Assembly (NCBI RefSeq): GCF_037392515.1
Contig: NC_090290.1
Location: 20,349,753 to 20,413,752 of the forward strand
Reading direction: 5' to 3'
DNA: 64,000 bases
Origin: Haliotis asinina
Lineage: Eukaryota > Mollusca > Gastropoda > Lepetellida > Haliotidae
The notes beneath the pieces are model-generated. The model made no database searches. It was not told the DNA's origin and saw only the letters and a program-made list of their open reading frames with translations. The position numbers and the translations under genes are program-made. Shown in pieces: positions 33,701-45,700 of the stretch. Within the stretch, counting starts at the first letter, position 1, and every line of letters begins with the position of its first letter.

Positions 33701-36700
33701 CGCTTTGGTTGTTATAAACAATGCTTTAAGAAAAACCCAGATGAATTAAGAATTACATAGCAACTACTTATCACCTGAAAAGAAGCATAAAAGAGGACAC
33801 ATCCCACAATGTCCTAAATTCTTCTATTAATATTAGAAAAGTTCACTCAGCTACTATCTGAGACTGACCTTAATGGCAGCCACATGCAGCTGAGTCTCCC
33901 CTCGAGCATTGCGCTTGGAGTGTCCTGTGTTTGACTCCACTATGCTAGAATCCAGGTCTCTCTTCCCTTTCTTCCTTGGACTCTGCTGAAACACAGGTGA
34001 GGTCTTCTCCTTGCTCTTGACACACTTTCTTCCCCTCTTCCTCTGATCTGACTGACCAGCCTCACCTGACCTTGGCGTTTCGAAACTGGATGGGGAGCTT
34101 GTTGTCGACGAAGCCTGTTTATGAGGTTTTCCACGTCCATTTCTTGACTCCTTGGATGCTTCTCTGGCTCCAGGACCAGATTTTCCTTGGTTACTTTTGG
34201 TAGTAACATTACTGTCAGTATCATCTTCCATGTCTAAAAGTGGGAGTTCTTCATCATCATAGTCATAGAATTGGGTCATTGTTGACTGATCTGCTGGTTT
34301 AACCTTTTTCTGTCTGCTGCTGCTTCTGCTGCCTTCCCTGACCGGTGTATGGAGACCCTTCCTTGGTCGTCCTCTCTTTTGGCCACGCTCCATCTCCCCA
34401 GGAACAGGAGAACCTCCACTATCATCCACAGCTTCATCAAATAACTGGGTCAAGGTCGTCTGCTCTGACGGTGGAACATCTCTCAGCTTCTTTTCAGACT
34501 CATTTCTATCTCCACGTCTGCTTCTGGAGACACTCCGGGAGTTCCCCACCTTCCCTTCAACACCTTCATCCATCATCGTCCCTCCACTATCCCCATCCTG
34601 CACAGGTGCATCTTGCATCTTCCGTCGACCTCTTCTTGACCTGCTGCGACCTGACCTGACCTCACTAGTGCCATCTTTATCCCTCTGTTCCGTTTCCACA
34701 GACTGTCGTAATCTGGTTGGTTTAGACGTCTGTTTCTTTCTTCTCAGACTCCTCCCAACACGAGATCCAGTCTCATCATTTTGAGTCTGATCCCCCTGAC
34801 CTGTGACCATGACATCGTTGATAGATACTATGTCTGTTGTGTTGGACAAGAGCTTTGATTGTCCAGACTGAGGAGTACTCTCTTGCAGATCTTGAATTGA
34901 CTGGTCTGCAACATAAAAATAAATAAGTATCGTTTTTTCTATAATAAATGCCAAGGCGCTTGTTTTTTTAAACAGAGTTCCAGGCCTAGCACTAACTAGA
35001 GGTCCAGTGCTTTTGTGCTTACTGGGTAAGAACCGCAATTGCTAGTGAGCAATCTTTCACAAGTTTAATAAAATGGTATTTTATGGAAGCAAGTTTATTA
35101 TACAATTCAAATTGATATAAACTGTGACTACACTGCCTACCGTGTGAAAGCTTTCAGCCTTCCATGAGTCAAGCAGGGTCTAGCATCATTGTGATAGCGG
35201 CATTAGTATTGTAGTGTCATAACTGTTAATCAGTATGACGTCATAAGTCTTGCGGTAAACACTAGTGTAATAATATCGTAAAATATTACACTGCAGTATC
35301 TTCCTAGGGAAAGTAATAAAAAACCTAAGACACCATTAAAGACCTATTTGAACTTTTTTCCAAGGTTAAAAGCAATATTCTAGTGTGCAAACATGTCAAC
35401 TAAGCCATCTTTGTTTGCAGTCAAAATGGTTCAACATCCTAACTCACCATCAAAATATTCTCAAGTCCATACACCATGCATACTTGTGTTTTTTGTGATG
35501 ATTATTTACCAGCAGTGACATGTAGTTATATAACTATGCAATTCATAATGATTTTACAATGCTTCAGTAATGTTTGACTTTGTGCTCTTCTCAGAAGGAG
35601 GGGTAAAAGCACACCAGAAACGTGTATTAAGAGTGTTGACCATTGTTTGTATTAACAACTGGAGTCAAATCACAGTTGTTTTACCAGTAAAAACTTCCCC
35701 CTCAAAGTTGTGTGATTCTAAGTCTACAAGGTGCTCAGTGTGAGCTCTTTCACCATTGAACACGGCATTACATGGCCAAATAAAAATGTTTTGGTTCCGA
35801 TTACACCTCTTTAAATTATGGGTAGGTAGGTAAGGTGTTTTTTTTCTTACTTAGTAAAGTACGAACCAAGAACACATTTACCAATGTGTAATTGTTTATT
35901 CAATCAAGCTTGCGGCCATAATGTCAACTTTCTCTGTCAGAATGACCAATGTCCATCACTGCTGGAAAAAAACAATAGTATCTGAAAGCTTATTCTATTC
36001 ATACTGCTTTAAAAGATAGGGTCAGCACCAGAACTCAAGGGTCAGTAGGGTCACCAGAACCACAACATTGTTTTTCAGGTCTTATCAGGGGCATATTACC
36101 TGCATCCTGTAAAATGGCACCACTTTCAGACTTGTCTTGATTACAGGTGAGAATCCGCCCCAGCTCCTTACAGAGGCTGACAAGGTTGGACAGCTGCCTG
36201 TTCACCTGTGCGTCCTTCACATGGGCAGGTATGTGACACGCGGGACAAACTGCACCCAGGAAGGATGTGCAGCAGTCACTGTTAAGAAACAAAACAAGAA
36301 ACCTGCTTCAGTTTCGAAATACTTCTCCATAATCCTGACATTAGAACATCTGGACCAGAAATTCCAGTGATTGAAGTCATGAGCAACTGTAATTTCAAGA
36401 TGCCTTGACCAGTATGTTGCTTATAATGAAGACCAAATCTTACCTGGATTCAATTCACAGACGCCATGGAGGAAGTCAACGTCATGTTGTCCACTGGTCA
36501 TGTGCGGGACATGGGTTGTGTACCCTTGATGTCTGTTAATGTTAACTGAGCCAGAAGGGTACATCATTGAGGGTACATCAACCCATGGGCCCTGAGGAAC
36601 CAGTGTACAATGTACAGTCAATTCCCGATGAGTCAAATGCTAGGGTCTCGAATATTAATTCTTATGCATAACTTGGCATACCTGTCAGTCAAGACCATAT

Positions 36701-39700
36701 TCTCTACCAGCATAGACTTGCCTATAACGCGAATACATCAAAAAGTCGAATTTATTTCTAGGTCCCCTGCGACTCAACCCATCGGGATTTGATCGTATTT
36801 ATCTTACTGAACACAGCAATGTGAATTTTGATTTTGTCATTTATGTGTGAGGTAATATGTATCACAACAGTCCATCCAATGTGCATGCTCAAGCGCTTTG
36901 TATTTTCCCCTTCAATCTAACAGCACATCATATCTTATAATTTCAACTCCCTGGGGAACATACAACTTATGGAGCCACTAGGTGCACCAAGTTAATGTGA
37001 CTTCCAAGGTAACTATTCACAGCAGTGTGGACTGGGACACATAGTCACGGTCTTAGTCAAATTTTTACAGCATGTTGCTGTACTAACAACTGGGTGATTG
37101 CACGCTTTCATGTAGCCACCATCCGGTCATTTACCAACGGCTTTGTGGGTTTTTTTTAAAGCTCACAGGTATTAAACACTAGGGGTTGTGACATCACTGA
37201 AAGAGTCTGCACACAAAGTTACACAAAGGTTCTTTTATCAGGCAGTCCCTCCTGGATTCTGAGGCAAATTTTTAAGAATTCTGTGGCAAATTTAAGCAAA
37301 TTCTGCACGCCATGTTTCAATATTCTGCAAAATATTCTGCTGTTAAAACATTTAGGAAGAACAACAAAACATTACATATACCTTCATAGTTTAATTCTCA
37401 AACACAGATATAAAGTTCAGTCGACAGTTCACATCACATCTTGATTAAGTTTGATGACAAAGCACCCACACCTTTTTCTGTGTTTGAGAATTTAACACTG
37501 GCTGAAAGTTATTTCTCTTCTCTCAATCATAACTTTGATGCAGACGAACAACGTTCGGTTTCAAGCAAATAACAATTATATATTTGAACTAAATCTGAAA
37601 TAATTTCAATTTTCAAAATGATCGATTTTGAAAATGTAATTGCAGTGTGAAATTCATCTAATATTATTTGAAAGATGCCTAAACCTTCCTTTATTAATAA
37701 AGTATCTTTGATCATGATTATTTTGAAGATGTTGTCACAGTAAATATGTCAGTTCATTTTATGTGTAACCGATTCTACTTTTGACATTAACTCTACTTTT
37801 CATTTCGGCTGTCAGTCAGTTTTCACTAAATTTTTAAAATAAGCAAATTCTGCACCAGAAAAGTGGCAAATTATGCACTGATTCTGCAAGAAAATGCATT
37901 TTCCGCAGACCAGACGTTTTTCTGCATGGTAAGCTAAATTCTGTGATTTTTTCTGCAACCGCAGAATCACAGAATTTAGGAGGGAGCGATCAGGTCACAG
38001 TTGGGCTCGCTCCAGTCAGTTCAAATTCCCATGGTCACAAGCCCTAGACTGTTTGCCCCCATGCCTCACTTTGATTAGTTAATGAGTAATGGTAAATCTT
38101 TATAACATATTCAACAAGATATACAAGCACTAAAGTGAATTTGATACTCAATCATTTCTTACCGACAAAACAGATGATCGCATGCACCTAGAGTACATAG
38201 GGTAGGATGAAGCTTTTTGCTGAAAAACCAAAGGAACAAATAATTACAAAAACATCCTATACAGACAAAAAAAGCATTTGCTGAAATAGGTATTTATTCC
38301 AAATAATCTTTCATGTTTCTCTATACATGGTAATCATGGGGACTGTCTTCATGATAATGATTACATTGGTTATGGTCCAATGAAAGTATGTAAACCCACT
38401 TGTCACTAAAGCCCTCGATTTAAAGGGGCACTGATGAGGAGCCATTTCCGTGAACTGGTTGTTCCTTCTCTTATTGTTTTTCTCACATGAGAACCCGGAT
38501 GATATCCCAGAATTCGTGACTGGTTCGTGACCTCTGCTGCGCAGCCCGTATGTGCAATTGAGAGTTTAATTATGGACAGATCAACTAAGGTGAATTAATT
38601 TTTACTTCATTACAAATGTATTATGAAAACAAATGAAACACTCTGAAGGTTAATCATCTGCCAGTGGTAGAAATGGTAACAAACTATTAGGACAGAAAAA
38701 ACAAAGAAGCCAATGTAGGTCTTTGTATTTTGTCTCATAACCCTAATTAGTTTACTGTCATATTTGTATGATTTTGAAAAATAATAAAAGAACACACGGT
38801 CTGCTTATACTTACAGTAAATTTCTAACATGACTGTAACATTTAAACATTGAATAGACTGCCAATGTGGATCCTATTTCACACACGCCCTATGCGCAATC
38901 TAGTGTGTGTTTTCTGTAATATAGATACTGCTGAATGCTACAACAAATAAATTAAAATAAAATGTAAATAATGAATGTAAAACAGACTAATTTCATAGCA
39001 ACAATGTCAGGTTACTACCTTGTTCAGGAATGTATCCATCAATATCCACATAAAAGAACGATCTTCCATTCATCTGCACCTGGTAAATAATCCTGCTCTA
39101 TGTCGTGTGTCTTACAACAGTCTAATTTGCGAAAAAGTGACACGTCATTTCAGGTCTTTCTCATTGATGTAAACCTGATAAACCTCTCATTGGTCACCCA
39201 AGATGGTACACCTGGCAACTAACTGTACGATGTCTGCCATTCTGAATAACTTAGTTCACCAATAATGAGCAATCAATCAATCATAGCAATGGTGGTTAAT
39301 TCTTTGAAGGGAGGATGTTGTTTTTGCACTCACACTTCATGACAGGGTGTAGTCAGTATAGATTAGTACATCTACACACACTGCCTTTTGACAAATCCGC
39401 TGTAGAAGATAAAAGTAATTAATCAATCAGTGTGTTATCGGTTAATCCTTTGATCAATGTTTGTTTTGTAACTCAGCTGATAAACCCTTATATGCACATA
39501 TGACATAACATGTAGTACATTTGCCACATCAGACCTTAATTAATAATGTTGAGTATTTACTCCATACAGGAGAAATGCCAACTGGGAACCTTTGTCAAGT
39601 AATCTGAGTGGTGTCACCACTAATTATACCTGTTATAAATTCATTAACTGACCATCAAGTGAATGATGACAAATAACGTGTAGGTTTACACCATCACATG

Positions 39701-42700
39701 CGAGTTACAGCAAGGAAGATGTAATCTCTGTGTCGCATGCAGCCTGAAAACACTTATGGGCCGAAACTGTTTTGAGGATACCAACGGAACTTTGTTGTTA
39801 CATAAGAAATACATACAGGCATTTGCTGTGTAGTTGGGTAAATAGGTGTAATCAGGTTTTTTTATGTAAGAAAATTTTCAGATTTCTCTACCAATGGCAA
39901 AGTCGTTGTTTTTAGTTTACGAATTCAAACAAATCAACTGTGTGGGTTTATTATCATAGATAATAAACTAGGGTAGCTACCATAGCCACCAAAATTTACG
40001 TATGATTTTTGCTATGACAGCTGGGCCAACCCTCAAAACTATCTCAACATAAATCTTTGCAATCTTTCAGACTTATACAGGTGCTGACCAATTTTCAGCT
40101 TAGTTTCGTAATTAGACCGTAGGTGAGAAACATTATTCACTCCACGTCAGTGCCCCTGATTTGAGGAAATGAATCTTACTTACCCAGTACACATTTAGGT
40201 AATAACTTTATTGTTCAAGCTGCTCAGTATAAAATTACAAATAATGCTCAAGCTTTGGTATTGATCATTTAGAACATTGTAACAAAATTATTCTGTATTT
40301 GAAAAGATCCATTCATCTTAGTTTGAGATGAAGTTTGCATTCTCGAAACAGCAAAATATTAACATCCGCTGAAAGTTGGTATTTACCTAAATGAGTGAAA
40401 GTGAACAAGGTCTTACACATATTTAGTCACGTTTCAGCAATATCATGGGTTTTCAACATTGTACCATACACCCTGGTCTTCCGTTTCAAGAATAGACGCT
40501 TTAACCACTACGCTACCACACTCCCCTGCTATGTCTATATTTGTGGGTTAGGAACACTGTAATTGGTAATATCAGATTCCATTTTGTAGTTTCGGGTTGT
40601 AAGTTATAAAAGCTTATGGTCAATTTGTGATGAAAGCGTATCGATGAATTTCACATTAAGCGAAAATGTAAATCAAATAGAGTGAAATGACCCTTAAACG
40701 TATTTCAGATCCAAAGTACAATGAAGGGAACAAAAGTATTTTACACTTCCCTGCTTCATGCAGGTTTCAACGAATCATATGCACATAAAAGGTGGGAAAG
40801 AACATTCCAGAAACAATATAACTCCAAAATGTTGGAACATATTTATTTAATGGCACACACAGTGGTGACCTCATATCGTTACATTACAAAATAATTTATG
40901 GAATAGTACCAACCAACATATTCTTACATAAGATTGGATGCAAAGATTCCATCATGTGCACATTCTGTGGAAGAGATCCTGAAACTGTCATGCATTTTTT
41001 TTATGAGTGTAGTCATGTAAGAGAAGTTTGGGGACGTCTGGCCGCTTGGAAGATAATTGCTGCAGAAGGAGAAATTACACTTAGCGCAGAAAACATACTG
41101 CCAGGATTTCCGGGTAAACACAATAACCCATTAAATGCTGTGTGCCTGATAACAAAAAAGGTGATTGTAAACCAATGTATGAAAAATTAAAGTATTCGTC
41201 TTAAGCATGCCTAAAGAGAAATTATAAAATACCATGAAGTCACCAGATACAGCCTTTTCAACATGTTCAAGCAGCAAATTGTTCTCCTTCTGGTCATCCT
41301 TCCATAAATTATTTGAAACAAAATTGGACTAACCATATTTTCACGACCTGGAGAAATTTAAATACCTAATGTAACTGAAACACATGTACCTTCCTTGCAT
41401 ATGAAGTTTTTGCCTCTGTACACGATTGAATGAACTGAATTACAATATATATTTGCAATCACCTTTATTGGGAAGACCAAAATTATGTATATTTTTATAC
41501 CTACCTTACTAGTCATGTGGCGAGTGCCAGAATATCAGGAATTCCTGTCTGTAAACCCATCCACCCTTTTGCAGTTGAAGGGGAAATATCTAGTATCTAT
41601 GTAGATGTGTGCGTGTGCATGCGTGTGTGCTTGCGTGCGTGCATGCATGTGTGTGTGAGTGGAGATATGTATACCATTGTATTGTGTGGTGTAGAGTAGA
41701 AATAAAAATGCAAACGTCAAAAACATTTTCTTTTCCAATAGAAGGGGAAGCATGTACATCTTCTTTAACATACATTACCTAGACTATATTTTCTATGTAC
41801 AGAGTTTGTTAGCACTTACAATACTTGTCTGTTAAGCAGAAACACAGGTATATTGTCTACATACGAGAGCTTCTGTCTTTATATCTGACGAATTAAGTAT
41901 AATTCCTACCTGTAACCTCTACTTCGACAGACCAAAACTATATACTTTTATGTATATGATTGCATTTGGCATTGCTCAGTGTAGACATTCTGTATGTAAA
42001 TCCACTTCAGTTTGATGTGAAATGTATTTATCGCGCGTGTGTGTGCGTGTGTGAAAGTGAAAGTGAACATACATGAAATTGTTAAAACATAAATAACTAC
42101 ATACAGATTAAAATATGTAAAACGACAACAAAGACTGACAGTGAACAGTCATTTGAAAGGCGGATAATTGATGGAATAAAAGAATTTCGAACTTTTCTAG
42201 TTTTAAAACAGGGCATTTGGTAACGCCGGCCTGAAGGTAAAAGATTGTATGCTTGGAATAACATGTGTATATAATATATATTATGTATATGAATGAATAT
42301 ATATGCTGGTACTGTATATGTTGTAGAGTGGAAATAAAAATTGAAATAAAAGAAAAAGTAAATAAAGTGAAATAAAGATTGTGAATCCTAGTAATTTTGC
42401 CTTGCCAAGTGAAAATTTATATCTCAGAATTATATCCAACTAAAGACAAAAGTAGTTCCACAAATGGTCAGTTTCAAATCACTAGTATTTGGTGAGTATT
42501 GCAAGCGGTCAGTTGGAACAGTGAAACAAATACATATTATAAGCAATAAGCATTAACTTACACCAATCCTACCTGTTCTAGGTGTTTCATTTAGTGTGCA
42601 TGTCCCCTTGTAATACAAACCAATAATAGCCAACAGACTATAAAACAATGAAAGTGACAATTGTGGAAACTAGTGTGTTAAGTAGAACTTCACTGTATGT

Positions 42701-45700
42701 TGTTGTTCAGATGCACTCAGCAATATTCCAGCTAAATGCCACACTGCAGCCTATGAGTATTTAAGTATTCATCTGACAATCCAGTATTGCCATCACTGGT
42801 ACAAACCAAGCCAACAAACCTTGTAGTATCTATTTTGCAACCTTACATCAAGCTTAAAGTTTGGCATGAAATGCATGTGGACCTGATTTTTCATAAATAA
42901 CTCTTCATCCAATGATCCAATCGATCTCAAATTTTGCCAGTGGGTGTTTTGTCAGACAACCTAATCACATTGTATATCACTGATTTTATGCATTTGTATG
43001 AAAGAATCTGTCTATGTAACTGTCAACAAAATAAACAGCAGAATGCTGACAGCTTGCAGAAGGAGGGAACCAATGACCTGTAACACTGTAGAACAGTCCA
43101 TCCTGGATACCGCAGCAATTTTTTAAGAATTCCGCGGCAAATTCAAGCAAATTCTGCAGCCCATTTTTCAATATTCTGCAAAACATTCTGCAGTTAAAAC
43201 ATTTAGAAAAAACAACAAAAACATTATATAGAACTATAGTTTAATTCCTAGTTTAAAAACGTTACCAGCATCCCAACATGGCGGCAGGTAGATCGCTTGG
43301 TAATTCTTGCCCTCCCATTAGCAGTTTTCCACATGTATACAATCAAAATTATTCAGCACACTGATCAACTTTCATGATGCAGATATACTGAATGCACTGA
43401 ATTTACTTATTCATGTTTATGTGGTGAAGAATAAGCATTTTCAAAATCGCATGTTAATATCGGTAATACAGCTGACATCCAGTCTTTGAGTTACCAACAT
43501 CCTCGTGCCTCAGGTACAGTGTTATAGCTTCTTGATCATTTTTTAAATGGCATTGTGTTTATTTTGTTGACAGTTACATAGACAGATTTTTTCATACAAA
43601 AGCATATAATTGGTGATTTACATTGTGATTAGGCTGTCTGACAAAACATCCACTTGCAAAGTTTGAGATTGACTGGATCATTGGATAAAGAGGTTTTACA
43701 AAAAAAAACGGGCCCATGTGTATTTCATGCCAAACTATACCTTAAAACATAAGAATGAAAAAGAGAAGGTAAAACCATAACAGACACCCCTGAGCTTTCT
43801 TTTGCAATTAAAATGATTTTGCTATGACAGGATTTGATTTTGATGTTAAGAGAGCCATACCAGTATTAAACTGCACATATTAAAATACTTTAAAATAATA
43901 ATATAGTATGCAAGGGTGTTTTATAGCAAGACATTGCAATGAAAGTTTCCACCCTCACTATATTTCTCTCAACGGCGCCCTCTCAACTTAACTCTTAAGT
44001 ATGAAGAAAAAGATTCATTGGTTTGTTAATGGATGTCATCTGGACCAACATTAAGTCTGTTTGTTCATGATGGTCTGTCTGGCCCCGGACACATTTATTT
44101 ACACGATGCTGTCTATGGACGTATCTCAGTCAGATTCTTAGACTAGAATAAGTAGAGGCTGGTGTGCAGTTTACTGGCACGCTACGCGGGGACTGCTGAG
44201 TGCTTGCTAATGAGCGTGCTGCTGTATCTTTAGCCCTTGGGCACCCCCTTCTTCATCCTTAGCTCTTGGGCACACCCCTTCTAGATCCTTAAAGGGGCAC
44301 TGATGCGGAGCGAAAAATGTTTCTCGTCAACGGTCTAATTACGAAATCAAACTGCAAATTGGTCAGCGCCCGCTCCCTCGACCGTGACGGACAAAGGGAC
44401 TGGGCTCCTGTCCATATTAGCAGAATTTCTTCGCCTTAACAATCAGGAGGTCGGATGCCCATCATATGCCATTATTTAAAAATATCCACGGTATTCCTTG
44501 TCTGATCGTACCAAAATATCCCAGCAGTGTATTTTTTTTTCGGATGCTTGGATGGTATATACAGTGACTGATCCAATTTGATCCTATTTAATCATGTTAT
44601 GTGAACATGTGATGCCTACAGGCACGTAGCAAGCCATTTCAGTCCGAAAGATTGCAAAGCTTTATATTTAGACAGATTTGAGTGTTGGTTCAGCTGTGAT
44701 GGCAAATATCACACGTAAATTTGGGTAGCTTTGGCAGCTACCCTGGTTTATTATTTATGATAATAAAAACACACGGTTGATTTATTTGAATTCGTAAACT
44801 AAAAACGATGACTTTGCCTTTGGTAGAGAAATCTGAAAATCTTCTTACGTAAAAACCTCCAACTTAGTACACCTATTTACCAAAGTACACAGCAAATGCC
44901 TATATGTATTTCTTACATAACGAAGTTCCGTTGGTATCCTAAAAAGAGTTTTGGCCCTAAGTGTTTTCAGGCTGCATACGACACAGAAATCACATCTTGA
45001 TCCTTGCTGTAACTCGCGTTTGATGGCGTAAACCTACACGTGTTATTTGTCATCATTCTCTGGATGGTCAGTTAATGAATTTTTAACAGGTATAATTAGT
45101 AGTAACACCATCCAGGTTACTCAACAAAGGTTCCCATTTGGCATTTCTCCTGTCTGGAGTAAATACTCAACGTTATAAATTAAGGTCTGTAATGGCAAAT
45201 GTATTGTATGTTATGTAATATGTGCATGTAAGTGATGCAAGAGGGTTTATCAGCTGGGTTACAAAAACAAACATCGATCAAAGGATTAACCGATAACACA
45301 CTGATTGATTAATTACTTTTATCTTCTACAGCGGATTTGTCAAAAGACAGTGCGTGTAGATGTACTAATCTGTACTGACTACATCCTGTCGTAAAGTGCG
45401 AGTGTAAAAACAACATACTCCCTTCAAAGAATTAACCACCCTTGCGTTGATTGATTGATTGCTCATTATTGGTTAACTAAATTACTGAGAATGGCGGACA
45501 TCATACAGTTAGTTGCCAGGTGTGCTATCTTGGGTGACCAATGAGAGGTTTATCAGGTTTTCACCAATGTGAAAGACGTGAAACGATGTGTTACTTTTTC
45601 GCAAATTAGACTGCTGTAAGACACGACACAGAGCAGGATTATTTACCAGGTGCAGATGAATGGAAGATCGTTCTTTTATGTGGATATTGATGGATACATT

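Noticed and set aside
34345-34659. 104-codon frame on the + strand
   Set aside because: It is antisense to the large BARD1 exon, which is in frame with flanking exons.
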